From Burkholderiales bacterium RIFCSPLOWO2_12_FULL_65_40 (GTDB lineage: Bacteria; Pseudomonadota; Gammaproteobacteria; Burkholderiales; Burkholderiaceae_C), in assembly GCA_001770955.1 (NCBI GenBank), contig MESL01000002.1, positions 49,593 to 113,592 of the forward strand: 64,000 bases of DNA, given 5' to 3'. Position 1 is the first letter of the stretch. Each line of letters starts with the position of its first letter. Below are positions 26,537-36,100 of this stretch, piece by piece. Both the position numbers and the translations under genes were made by a program. Under the pieces are notes generated by a model that had not been told where the DNA came from, ran no database searches, and saw only the letters and a list, made by a program, of their open reading frames with translations.

Positions 26537-27484
26537 ATGAAACTGACCGTCGCCGTCGCCCAGACCGCCACCGTGCTGTTCGATACCCCCGCCACCCTGG
26601 CCCGTGCCGAGGCGCTGATGCAGCAGGCCGCCGCGCGCGGCGCCCGGGTACTGGTGTTCCCCGAGGCCTTCATCGGCGGCTACCCCAAGGGGGCGGACTT
26701 CCACATCTTCATCGGCGCGCGCACGCCCGAGGGCCGGCAGGACTTCAAGAAGTATTACGACGCGGCCGTCACGCTCGACGGCCCCGAGATCGCGCAGCTT
26801 GCCCAGGCCGCCGGGCAGTACCAGTTGCATGTCTGCATCGGCATCATCGAGCGCGACGGCGGCACGCTGTACTGCACGGCCGTCTACCTGGGGCCTGACG
26901 GCAGCGTGCTGGGCCACCACCGCAAGCTCATGCCCACGGCACTCGAACGCCTGGTCTGGGGCCAGGGCGACGGCTCCACGCTGCGCGCCGTGGACACGCC
27001 CTACGGCAAGCTCGGCGCCGTGATCTGCTGGGAAAACTACATGCCCGCGCTGCGCATGGCCATGTACCAGCAGCGCGTGGCGCTGTACTGCGCGCCCACA
27101 GCCGACGACCGTGACACCTGGATCAGCACCCTGCAGCACATCGCCATGGAAGGCCGCTGTTTCGTGCTGTCGAGCTGCCAGCACCTGCGCCGCGCACAGT
27201 TCCCCATGGACGCGATGCACAACCGCCTGCCCGAGGCGCCCGACACGGTGCTGATGCGCGGCGGCAGCTGCATCATCGGCCCGCTGGGCCAGGTGCTGGC
27301 CGGGCCGGTGTATGGCGAGGACGTGCTGCTCACCGCCGAGATCGACCTCGACGACATTGCGCGCGCGCAGATGGACTTCGACCCTGTGGGGCACTATGCG
27401 CGCCCCGATGTGTTCCAGCTCGCCGTCAACACCGCGCCGCAGCACGCCGTGCTGGCCGCACCCGGCGCAACCGCCCAGATCTGA
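26537..27484 (+). CDS. Nitrilase-family carbon-nitrogen hydrolase
   Basis: This encodes 315 residues with the complete nitrilase triad: E43 in VLVFPEAFIGGYPKG, K130 in HHRKLMPTALERLVWGQGDG, and C164 in GAVICWENYMP. The ICWENYMP context and the GYPKG segment after the Glu fit true nitrilases (R-CN to R-COOH + NH3) rather than amidases. The substrate class is not predictable, although arylaceto- and aliphatic nitrilases share these features. ACAGGAG precedes the ATG. A nitroreductase gene follows within 27 bp, suggesting a small operon. Confidence 0.92.
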   Translation: MKLTVAVAQTATVLFDTPATLARAEALMQQAAARGARVLVFPEAFIGGYPKGADFHIFIGARTPEGRQDFKKYYDAAVTLDGPEIAQLAQAAGQYQLHVCIGIIERDGGTLYCTAVYLGPDGSVLGHHRKLMPTALERLVWGQGDGSTLRAVDTPYGKLGAVICWENYMPALRMAMYQQRVALYCAPTADDRDTWISTLQHIAMEGRCFVLSSCQHLRRAQFPMDAMHNRLPEAPDTVLMRGGSCIIGPLGQVLAGPVYGEDVLLTAEIDLDDIARAQMDFDPVGHYARPDVFQLAVNTAPQHAVLAAPGATAQI

Positions 27485-27511
27485 TCCGCCACCCCGAAAG
27501 GTTTCCTGAAC

Positions 27512-28171
27512 ATGGATGTCTCCGAAGCCGTGCAGCGGCGCATGTCGGTCCGCGCCTTCAAACCCGACACCCCTCCCGCCGCCGTGGTGCGCGCCATCCT
27601 GGAGGGCGCGGCGCGCGCGCCCTCGGGCGGCAACCTGCAGCCCTGGCATGTGCACGCGCTCGCGGGCGAGCCGCTGGCCCAGCTGCTGCGTGCCGTGGAG
27701 AGCGCCCCGTTGCAGGAGGAGCCCGAATACGCCGTTTACCCACCCGACCTGTGGGAACCCTACCGCACGCGGCGCTTTCGCAATGCAGAACAGCTCTACG
27801 CCTCCATCGGCATCCCGCGCGAGGACAAGGCCGCGCGCCTGCGCCAGATGGCGAAGAACGCCAGCTTCTTCGGCGCGCCCGTGGGCATCTTCCTGAGCGT
27901 GGACCGCCGCATGGGACCGCCGCAATGGGCCGACCTGGGCATCTACCTGCAGACCGTGATGCTGCTGGCCGTGGAGCAGGGCCTGGACACCTGCCCGCAG
28001 GAGTTCTGGGCCTTCCGCTCCCAGCCCGTGGCGCGTTTCCTGGAGCTGCCCCCCGAGCGCATGCTGTTCGCCGGCATCGCCCTGGGCTGGCGCGACGATA
28101 GCGCGCCCATCAACCAGTGGCGCACCGAACGCGACCCGTTCGACAGCTGGGCCGAGATGCGCGGATTCTGA
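27512..28171 (+). CDS. Nitroreductase-family flavoprotein
   Basis: This encodes 219 residues. [21 protein letters not shown] at the N-terminus and '[15 protein letters not shown]' are the FMN-binding features of the nitroreductase family; '[23 protein letters not shown]' and '[20 protein letters not shown]' complete the fold. It should be a homodimer reducing quinones, nitroaromatics or a physiological substrate with NAD(P)H. It follows the nitrilase gene and ends immediately next to the convergent alanine dehydrogenase (stops at 28171 and 28172), with no room for a separate terminator. Confidence 0.88.
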   Translation: MDVSEAVQRRMSVRAFKPDTPPAAVVRAILEGAARAPSGGNLQPWHVHALAGEPLAQLLRAVESAPLQEEPEYAVYPPDLWEPYRTRRFRNAEQLYASIGIPREDKAARLRQMAKNASFFGAPVGIFLSVDRRMGPPQWADLGIYLQTVMLLAVEQGLDTCPQEFWAFRSQPVARFLELPPERMLFAGIALGWRDDSAPINQWRTERDPFDSWAEMRGF

Positions 28172-29284
28172 TCAAAGCAAGCTGTCCGCGCTGACGTAGG
28201 CATAGCCCAGGTCGCGCGCCACGGCCTCGAACGTGACCTGGCCCTCGGCCACGTTGAGGCCGTTGCGCAGGTGGGCGTTGTCCCGCAGCGCCTGCGTCCA
28301 GCCCTTGCCGGCCAGGGCCAGGGCATGGCCGATGGTGGCGTTGTTCAGCGCGAAGGTGCTGGTGCGCGCCACGGCGCCCGGCATGTTGGCCACGCAGTAG
28401 TGCACCACGCCATCGACGACGAAGGTCGGGTCGGCATGGGTGGTGGGGCGCGAGGTCTCGAAGCAGCCGCCCTGGTCGATGGCCACGTCCACCACCACGG
28501 CGCCCTGCTTCATGCGGGCGATCATGTCCCGCGTCACCAGCTTGGGCGCGGCGGCGCCGGGAATGAGCACGCCGCCCACCACCAGGTCGGCGTCGAGCAC
28601 CGCCGCCTCCACGCTGTGCGCGGTGGAGAAGACGGTGTGGATGCGATTGCCGAAGACCAGGTCGAGCTGGCGCAGGCGGTCCACGTTCTTGTCCAGCACG
28701 GTCACGCGCGCACCCAGGCCCACGGCCATCTGCAGCGCGTTGGTGCCGACCACGCCCGCGCCCAGGATCACCACATGCGCCGCGGGCACGCCCGGTACGC
28801 CGCCGAGCAGCACGCCCATGCCGCCCTTGGATTTCTCTAGGTACACGGCCCCGGCCTGGACCGCCATGCGCCCCGCCACCTCGCTCATGGGCGCCAGCAG
28901 CGGCAGGCCACCGCCGGGGCCGGTAATGGTTTCGTAGGCGATGCAGACCGCGCCCGAGCGCACCAGCGCAGCGGTCTGCGCCGGGTCTGGTGCCAGATGC
29001 AGATAGGTGTAGAGGATCTGCCCCGGGCGCAGCATGGCGCATTCCACGGGCTGGGGCTCCTTGACCTTGACGATCATCTCGGCCTGGGCGAACACCTCGG
29101 CGGCGTCCTGCGCCAGGGTGGCGCCAGCGGCCAGGTACTGCGCGTCGTCCAGCCCGATGGCGGCGCCAGCGCCGGCCTGCACCAGCACCGGGTGACCCTG
29201 GGCGGTCAGCTCGCGCACGCTGGCCGGGGTGAGGCCGACACGGTACTCGTGGTTCTTGATTTCCCGGGGCAGTCCGATGCGCAT
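28172..29284 (-). CDS. ald: Alanine dehydrogenase
   Basis: This encodes 370 residues, the usual length. L-alanine is oxidatively deaminated to pyruvate with NAD+, or pyruvate is aminated in reverse. [20 protein letters not shown] opens the substrate domain; K75 and H96 ([15 protein letters not shown]) are the pyruvate-binding and catalytic residues. The NAD-binding Rossmann motif is [12 protein letters not shown]. '[18 protein letters not shown]' near the C-terminus is diagnostic. It is divergent from the ABC transporter gene across 192 bp. No Lrp-type regulator gene is next to it in this window. Confidence 0.95.
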   Translation of the reverse strand: MRIGLPREIKNHEYRVGLTPASVRELTAQGHPVLVQAGAGAAIGLDDAQYLAAGATLAQDAAEVFAQAEMIVKVKEPQPVECAMLRPGQILYTYLHLAPDPAQTAALVRSGAVCIAYETITGPGGGLPLLAPMSEVAGRMAVQAGAVYLEKSKGGMGVLLGGVPGVPAAHVVILGAGVVGTNALQMAVGLGARVTVLDKNVDRLRQLDLVFGNRIHTVFSTAHSVEAAVLDADLVVGGVLIPGAAAPKLVTRDMIARMKQGAVVVDVAIDQGGCFETSRPTTHADPTFVVDGVVHYCVANMPGAVARTSTFALNNATIGHALALAGKGWTQALRDNAHLRNGLNVAEGQVTFEAVARDLGYAYVSADSLL

Positions 29285-29476
29285 CGCAGTCTCCTGGCAT
29301 TGAAACGCACAGTGTCTCGCCCCGGGCCGGAGATTTCAACCCAGGGGCAGGTGCGGATGCCGACACGCTGACAAGCGCAAAAGTCCTTAGTCGCTTGTAG
29401 TCATCCGCTGACAGTGGATGGTCTGCGGGGCGCCTATCGTTGAGGCGGAGCTTTCATACCCCATCCCTTTCTTTTC
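29285..29476. other. Divergent intergenic region ald / ABC transporter
   Basis: This 192-bp gap between divergent starts must hold both promoters. It is somewhat less GC-rich near 29382-29400 (aaaagtccttagtcgcttg). I see no convincing -35/-10 pair, operator or riboswitch. GAGGCGGAG lies about 30 bp before the ABC transporter ATG, and no good Shine-Dalgarno sits in the usual place. Confidence 0.4.
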
Positions 29477-31345
29477 ATGCCCACTTCTGCTGCCGCTGCT
29501 GCTGCGCCCACCCCCGCACCCGAGTCTTTGCCTCCCGTGTCCAACAAGTCTCCGCGCAGCCGCCCGCCCACGCTCTCGCGGGCTGCCTGGAAGCAGTTCA
29601 TGGGCGTGGCCCGGCCCTTCTGGTCCGGAGACAAAAAGCGCACGGCCTGGGGCCTGCTCGCGCTGCTGATCGCGCTGATGGTGTGCGAGACCCAGCTGGC
29701 CGTGATGCTGATCGACAAGACGGGCGAGATGACCTCGGCGCTGGCGGCCAGGCAGGCCGACCGCTTCTGGGCCGCAGTGCGCACCAGCCTCATCGTGCTG
29801 GCGTTTGCCGTGCCGGTGTACGCGTTTTATTACTACATGCGCGATGCGTTCTCCAACCATTGGCGGCGCTGGTTGACCCACCGCTTCCTCGACGGCTACC
29901 TGAGCGAGCGCAAGTACTACGAGATCGGTGCGGGTGGGGACATCGACAACCCCGACCAGCGCATCAGCGAGGACATCAACACTTTCACCGGCCGGTCCAC
30001 ACACTTCCTGTTGATCTTTATCGGCTCGCTGATGCAGCTGGTGGCGTTCAGCGCGGTACTGTGGTCCATCTCCAAGATGCTGGTGGCGTTTCTGGCGGTG
30101 TATGCACTGCTGGGCACCTTCGGAGCGCTTTACTTTTTTGGAGCGCCGCTGATCCGGCTGAACTTCTGGCAGATCCGCCGCGAGGCGGATTTCCGCTTCG
30201 GACTGATGCGGCTGCGCGAAAACGCGGAATCCATCGCCTTCTACCGGGGCGAGCCCCAGGAGCGCGCCCAGATCAATCACCGGTTCGAGGCGGCATTCAC
30301 CAACTACGCTCGCCTCATCAAGAAGCAGCTGTCCCTCAATCTGTTCCAGCGCTCATTCAGCCAGCTCACACTGATCCTGCCCAGCATCATCCTGGCCAAC
30401 GCCGTCCTGGCGGGCGAACTGGAGGTGGGACGGGCCATCCAGGCGGCCGGTGCATTCGCCGTGGTGCTCGGCGCCATATCGTTGATCGTGGACAACTTCG
30501 AGAGCCTGAGCCGTTTCGTGGCGGGCATCGACCGGCTCCATACGCTGTCACAGGTGGTGCTCAAGACCCCGGCCGCCCCCAAACCGTGGGCGGAACCCGA
30601 GGCAGCAGCGGGCACCACTGCCAACACCGCCCCAGCCGCCGGAGCAGCGACGGCACCCATCGATCCCCCGACCGAGATCGCCACGCGCATTGGCGACGGG
30701 TTGGCCATCGAAGGACTGTCGCTGTACACGCCGAAATATGGCCGCCTGCTCGTGCGCGACCTGTCGCTGCAGTTGCAGCCCGGCGATGCGCTGCTGATCA
30801 CCGGCCCCAGCGGCTGCGGCAAAAGCTCGCTGCTGCGCGCAATGGCCGGGCTGTGGCGCACCGGCAGCGGTACTGTGCAGCACCCGCCGCTCGAGGACGT
30901 ATTCTTCCTGCCCCAGCGCCCCTACATGCAGATCGACACGCTGCGCAGCCAGATCATCTACCCAAGCACACAGACCACGCTGAGCGACGAACGCCTGCTG
31001 GAGCTGCTGCAGGAGGTGCGCCTGGAGTCGCTGGCCGAGCGCGTGGGCGGGCTCGATGCCTCGCAGGACTGGGAGAAGCACTTGTCCATCGGCGAGCAGC
31101 AACGTCTGGCCTTTGCCCGCGTGCTGGCGTGCGAACCGGGCATCGTCATCCTGGACGAGGCCACCAGCGCGCTGGACAGCGCCAACGAGAATGCTTTATA
31201 CGAGCGACTGCGCGCCAGCGGTACCACGCTGATCAGCATTGCCCACCGCCCGGCGGTGCTCAAGCACCACACGCATGTACTGGAGCTTCAGAGCGAAGGG
31301 GCTTGGCAGCTGCACGCTGCGGCCGACTTCTCATTCGACGGCTGA
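29477..31345 (+). CDS. YddA/SbmA-like ABC transporter (fused membrane and ATPase domains)
   Basis: This encodes 622 residues. A Pro/Ala-rich start is followed by an ABC_membrane_2 domain (about 45-370) with several helices and the 'NPDQRISEDINTFT' loop typical of SbmA/BacA/YddA exporters. After a variable Ala/Pro linker (about 372-402) comes the ATPase: Walker A GPSGCGKSS (about 443-451), signature LSIGEQQRLAFAR (about 535) and Walker B IVILDEATSALD (about 555). It is a half-transporter that should homodimerise. The related ABCD/YddA group imports or exports acyl chains, peptides or vitamin B12; the substrate here is unknown. Confidence 0.88.
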   Translation: MPTSAAAAAAPTPAPESLPPVSNKSPRSRPPTLSRAAWKQFMGVARPFWSGDKKRTAWGLLALLIALMVCETQLAVMLIDKTGEMTSALAARQADRFWAAVRTSLIVLAFAVPVYAFYYYMRDAFSNHWRRWLTHRFLDGYLSERKYYEIGAGGDIDNPDQRISEDINTFTGRSTHFLLIFIGSLMQLVAFSAVLWSISKMLVAFLAVYALLGTFGALYFFGAPLIRLNFWQIRREADFRFGLMRLRENAESIAFYRGEPQERAQINHRFEAAFTNYARLIKKQLSLNLFQRSFSQLTLILPSIILANAVLAGELEVGRAIQAAGAFAVVLGAISLIVDNFESLSRFVAGIDRLHTLSQVVLKTPAAPKPWAEPEAAAGTTANTAPAAGAATAPIDPPTEIATRIGDGLAIEGLSLYTPKYGRLLVRDLSLQLQPGDALLITGPSGCGKSSLLRAMAGLWRTGSGTVQHPPLEDVFFLPQRPYMQIDTLRSQIIYPSTQTTLSDERLLELLQEVRLESLAERVGGLDASQDWEKHLSIGEQQRLAFARVLACEPGIVILDEATSALDSANENALYERLRASGTTLISIAHRPAVLKHHTHVLELQSEGAWQLHAAADFSFDG

Positions 31346-31356
31346 GCGCGGCGGGT

Positions 31357-31848
31357 TCAGGCCTCAGAAGGCTCTGGTTCGTCCGCAGGTTCCAGCACCA
31401 GGGCCGTCGCCACTTGTGCACCCAGCGCGATCAGCCGCTTGCGCATGCAGATCACGGCCTTGTCCTTGCTCAGCAAGATGGCGTGGTGCGCACCCGCCAG
31501 GTCGATGAATTTCTGGTCGTCTGCATCCTTGCAGACATACGGCACGCGCGGGGCAATCTCCACCAGCCGCACCTGCGCATCAAACGCGGCCAGCACCTTC
31601 GAAGCATCCACACGGTAGTAGTCCATGCGCGAAACGATGTGCGGATAGGCCAGCACGCGCTCCAGTTCGTCTCGCATGACCGGGGTCGCTATCCAGGCCA
31701 GGCGCCCCTCGGCCAGCAGCGTTCGCAACGGGGCGGTGCGCGGGTCGCTGAAGATCAGCAGATCGAGGGTGACGTTGGTGTCCACCACCACGGGGCGCAC
31801 GGGCTCGCCCGCTGCGGCCTCGGCCGACAGGCGCAGTTCAACCTGCAT
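31357..31848 (-). CDS. PIN-domain putative toxin (COG1569 type)
   Basis: This encodes 163 residues from the ATG at 31848; an upstream in-frame start would extend it further into the methyltransferase gene. PIN-fold acidic residues are seen in VVVDTNVTLDLL, RDELERVLAYP and KDADDQKFIDLA, and 'AILLSKDKAVICMRKRL' is the usual C-terminal part. PIN domains are Mg-dependent RNases, and COG1569 members are listed as putative toxins. No antitoxin-sized gene lies next to it. It overlaps the end of the methyltransferase gene by 11 bp on the same strand and is thus likely co-translated. Whether it is toxic or a processing nuclease cannot be said. Confidence 0.75.
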   Translation of the reverse strand: MQVELRLSAEAAAGEPVRPVVVDTNVTLDLLIFSDPRTAPLRTLLAEGRLAWIATPVMRDELERVLAYPHIVSRMDYYRVDASKVLAAFDAQVRLVEIAPRVPYVCKDADDQKFIDLAGAHHAILLSKDKAVICMRKRLIALGAQVATALVLEPADEPEPSEA

Positions 31849-33133
31849 GGCGTGGGTCGGCGGCGTCTGGCACAGCCTTCGGCGCGCGATCACGCACAGC
31901 GCCCTTGATCATGTCAAAGCGGAACAAGCGGCATTCAATGGGGCCGTTCCACATGGGCACGCGGCGCGATTCTTTGAGGCGCATCTTGCCGGGCAGCTTG
32001 AGGTCCGGCGTGAGCATCCAGGCCTGCCAGCCCGCGTAGTTCTTCTTCCAGTGCGCGGCCAGCTGGCTGAAAAACTCGCCACCGTCGTCGGTGTGCGCAG
32101 CCTCCCGGCCCACGGCATCGCCTTGGGCGCGCAGGACCGCGCGCTCGGTGGCGTTCTGCCCTGCCGTGCCGGCCGCGGCGATGCGCTCGCCGTAGGGCGG
32201 GTTGAGCAGCATCACGCCCGGCGTTTCGCACGGCGGCATGCGCTGCAGCGCGTCACCACCGCGCAGCTGCAGGCTGGCGGCCACACCGGCGCGCTCGGCG
32301 TTGCGCTCGGCAAAATCCACCATGCGGTGCGAAACATCACTACCAAAAATGGCTACAGGGCTCTCCTGTTCTGCGCTTGCAGCTTCGTTTTTTATAGCGC
32401 TCCAGACATGCGCCTGGAAGGGCAGAAGCTTCTCGAAGGCAAAGCGTCGGCGCTGGCCCGGCGCGATGCGGCAGGCGATCTGCGCCGCCTCGATGACCAC
32501 GGTGCCGCTGCCGCAGCAGGGGTCGTACAAAGGCACCGGCGCATCGCCATGCGGATCCCAGCCGCTGGCGGCGATCATGGCAGCGGCCAGCGTTTCCTTG
32601 AGCGGAGCGTCGCCCTTGTCCTCGCGCCAGCCGCGCTTGAACAGCGGCTCGCCCGAGGTGTCGATGTAGATGGTGGCCTCGTCGGTGGTCAGGTGCAGGT
32701 GGATGCGCACGTCGGGCCACTGGGTGTTCACGTCGGGGCGCACACCGCTCTTGGCGCGAAAGCGGTCGGCCACGGCATCCTTCACGCGCAGGCCGGCGAA
32801 GTTCAGGCTGGTCAGCGGGCTGTGCTGCGCCGTTACCTCGACCTTGAAGGTCTGGCGCGGGGTGAACCAGATTTCCCAGGCCACGCTGCTGGCCAGTTCG
32901 TACAGGTCGTTCTCGCTGCGGTAGGGCCGGTGCGCCAACTGCACCAGCACGCGCTGCGCCAGGCGGCTGTGCAGGTTGAGCAGCAGTGCGTCGCGCCAGG
33001 AGGCGCGCAGCAGCGCGCCGCCGCGCCCGGTGAGCAAGTCGTTGTCGGTAAGGCCGGTGATCCGGTGCACTTCGTCGGCCAGGAAGCCCTCCACGCCGGC
33101 GGCGCAGGGCAGGAAGATTTGAAGTTGGTTCAT
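31838..33133 (-). CDS. rlmL: THUMP-domain class I SAM-dependent rRNA methyltransferase (RlmL N-terminal type)
   Basis: This encodes 431 residues. The N-terminus FLPCAAGVEGFLADEV and the following THUMP region (about 45-160) bind RNA. The methyltransferase domain has SAM motif YDPCCGSGTVVIEAAQIAC (about 204-222) and catalytic NPPYGER (about 310), as in the N-terminal half of E. coli RlmL, which makes m2G2445 in 23S rRNA; the RlmK half is absent, as in many beta-proteobacteria. Residues of about 244-265 come from a palindromic mini-repeat (32337-32402) inserted between the SAM motif and the second half. The gene overlaps the PIN gene. Confidence 0.88.
   Translation of the reverse strand: MNQLQIFLPCAAGVEGFLADEVHRITGLTDNDLLTGRGGALLRASWRDALLLNLHSRLAQRVLVQLAHRPYRSENDLYELASSVAWEIWFTPRQTFKVEVTAQHSPLTSLNFAGLRVKDAVADRFRAKSGVRPDVNTQWPDVRIHLHLTTDEATIYIDTSGEPLFKRGWREDKGDAPLKETLAAAMIAASGWDPHGDAPVPLYDPCCGSGTVVIEAAQIACRIAPGQRRRFAFEKLLPFQAHVWSAIKNEAASAEQESPVAIFGSDVSHRMVDFAERNAERAGVAASLQLRGGDALQRMPPCETPGVMLLNPPYGERIAAAGTAGQNATERAVLRAQGDAVGREAAHTDDGGEFFSQLAAHWKKNYAGWQAWMLTPDLKLPGKMRLKESRRVPMWNGPIECRLFRFDMIKGAVRDRAPKAVPDAADPRHAG
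32337..32402 (-). repeat. Palindromic mini-repeat copy C, inside rlmL
   Basis: On the minus strand the order ATAAAAAACGAAGCTGC, AAGCGCAGAACAGG, AGAGCCCTG, TAGCCATTTTTG matches the copies in thiL and cinA. It is read in frame (WSAIKNEAASAEQESPVAIFG) and is visibly AT-richer than the surrounding gene. Confidence 0.65.
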
Positions 33134-33174
33134 ATGCAGCCCCCAAGGATAAGGCCTGCGCCCGATGTCCCCGG

Positions 33175-36100
33175 TCAGGACTGTCGCGACGCCTGCAGCT
33201 CCTGGGCAGGTACCGGCCGGCCGAACAGGTAGCCCTGGTAACCGCCGCAGCCCTGATCAACCAGGAACTCAAACTGCCCCGGCTGCTCGACCCCTTCGGC
33301 CACCACCGTCAGCCCCAGACTGTGGGCCAGGGCCACGATGGTACGGGCGATGGCTGCGACGTTCGGATCGGTCAGGATGTCGCGCACGAAGGAGCGGTCG
33401 ATCTTGAGCAGATCGAGCGGCAAACGGCGCAGATAGGTCAGAGACGAGTAGCCGGTGCCAAAGTCATCCAGCGCAAAGCCGATGCCGTGTGCCTTGAGCT
33501 GCACCATCTTGGCGATTACGCTCTCGACATCATCGAGCAGCAGGCTTTCCGTCAGCTCCAGCCGCAGGCGCGCCGGGTTGGCCCCGGTGGTGCGCAGCAC
33601 CTCCAGGACCGACTCGGCAAATTCGGGCTGGTGGAACTGGCGGGCGCTGACATTGACCGCCAGGGTCAGACCGGCCATGGCCTCGTCGCCTGCCCATTGC
33701 GCCAATTGTTCGCACGCCGCCTGCAACACCCATTGACCCAGTGGAAGGATGAAGCCGGTTTCCTCGGACAGCGGTATGAATTCTCCCGGCAACACGGTGC
33801 CTCGCCGCGGGTGCTGCCAGCGTAGCAGGGCCTCGGCACCGATGACCTTGCCGTTTGCATCGACCTGCGGCTGGTAATGTAGACGGAAGTCGCCCTGCTC
33901 CAGGCTGTTGCGCAGATCGGTATCCAGCTGCACGCGCTGCAGCACGGCCGCCTGCATCTGCGGGTCAAAAAAGTGCAGCGCATTGCGTCCGGCAGATTTG
34001 GACTGGTACATCGCCAGATCGGCCTGGCGCATCAGTTCGTCGATGGTTGCGCGCCGCCCTTCGAACAGCGTCAGGCCAATGCTGGGCGTGCTGCGCAGCT
34101 CATGGCCCGCCAAGTGATAGGGCTGGTTGAGGGTGGAAAGCACTTTCTCGCCCACCAGGCGCGCCTGCTCGGCGGCCTCACTGGCGTCCTTGTCCAACTC
34201 TTCGAGCATGACCACAAATTCGTCGCCGCCCAGGCGGGCCGCCGTGTCACTGGCCCGGACGGCCTCCTGGAGACGGCGGGCCACCTCGATCAGCAGCAGA
34301 TCGCCGACATCGTGGCCCAGGGTGTCGTTGAGCGACTTGAACTGGTCGAGATCGATGAACAGCAGCGCCCCATGGTTGCCGGTGCGCTCGCCCAGCACCA
34401 TGGCCTGTTGCAGGCGGTCGAGCAGCAGACGCCGGTTGGGCAGGCGGGTGAGCGGGTCGTAGAACGCCAGATGGCGGATCTTTTCCTCGGCCTCCTTGCG
34501 CTCGCTGATGTCTGAAAACGCCGCGACATAGTGCGTGACCTGCCCGTCGTCGCCGCGCACGGCGGAAATGCTCTGCAAAAGGGGATAGACCTCACCGTTC
34601 TTGCGCCGGTCCCAGATCTCGCCAAACCAGGCGCCCCGGTCGGCCAGTGACTGCCACAGCCGGACGTAGAACTCGGCGTCATGCCGCCCGGACTTGAACA
34701 TGGCAGGCGTGTGCCCGATCACCTCGTCGGGTGAGTAGCCTGTCATCCGTGTGAAAGCGCGGTTGACACGCAAAATGATGCCATTGGCGTCGGTCACGAT
34801 CATGCCGTGCAGCGATTCAAAGGCGGTGGCAGCAATGCGCATCTCCTGCTCGATACGCCGGTTCTCGGTGATGTCGCGCAACACCACCACGCGGTGCGTC
34901 GCCTCACCCTGGCCATCGAGTACCGGGCTGACCGTGGCTTCAAACCAGAAGGGCTCGCCGTCGCGGCGTTTGCCCGGCAAGGTGCAGGGTGCACCCGCAC
35001 TGTCCCAGAGCGTGGCGCGTCCGTCGGCATCGGTCCACAAGAAATCCGGCGGACGGCCGAGGATTTCGCTTTCCGGATACCCGGTGATGGTGCACAAAGC
35101 CTCGTTGACAAACGTGGCGTTGCCTTGGGCATCGACAATCAGGACCCCCTGCGAAATCGATCCCAGGGCCTTGTGGTGCAAGCGCAGGATGACGGCACTC
35201 TTGAGCCGCTCCTCGGCCTGGGCAATGCGGATCAGGTTGTCTCGAAAGACAAGGGTGGCGCGCGCCATTTCACCGATTTCGTCACCACGCCCATGGTCGG
35301 CAATCTCCACCGTCCCCACGCTGGCCTCCGGCGCGGCGAGCCGGTTCATCGCGTCCGTAATGCGCCGTATCGGATAGATGATGCCGCGCGCCAGTGCGCC
35401 CGCAAACAACAAGGTCAATGCCAACGCTACCAGTGCGGCGCCGCCGCTCCAAAGCAAGGTCTGCTTTGCTGCCATTTCGGCGCCGTGCGTGGCTTCTATC
35501 AGGTCTTGCGACATCCGGTCTTCGACCCGTTTGATCTGATCGATCTTCCAGGACATCACCTCAAACCAGTGGGCCGTATTTTTGGCAGGGACAGCCTGGC
35601 TACCAGGCAGGCGCAAAAAGACGGCATTGCGCATCCGCTCGATTTCAGCCGCCTTGATGTCCGACAGCGCCTGCTCCAGAAAGTCCACCTGCGCCCTGGC
35701 TGCGAAAAACCGGAACTGCTCCATGAAATGGGCCTGCCGATCTGTCAGGCCCACAAAAACCTGTCGGCTCACGGCGTCGATCCGGGGAGACGAGAAATAC
35801 GTGGCCCCCAGCGCCCGTTCCATACCGGCCAGCTCCTTGGCCTGCATCAGATTGACATAGGCATAGATGGCGCGCGACATCTCGGAACCGCTGCCGAGAA
35901 GGTGCATCTCCTGGACGATGCCAATCAGTGTGTAGATGGCCGCGCTGTAGCGGGCCGACTGCACCTCGGGCGTCACCTGCAGTTGCACGGCCTCCCGCCG
36001 CCACGAGGCCAGCTGATCCAGCTGCGCACGGGCGTCTGCGATACGCCAGTGCAGGCGCCGGTCAAACCGCTCGGTCACCAGGCGGTCCAGGGCCTGCTGA

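Noticed and set aside
25265..27925. 886-codon minus-strand open frame
   Set aside because: It is antisense to the SEC-C, kinase, nitrilase and nitroreductase genes; low-complexity His/Gly/Ala composition shows a GC-rich shadow.
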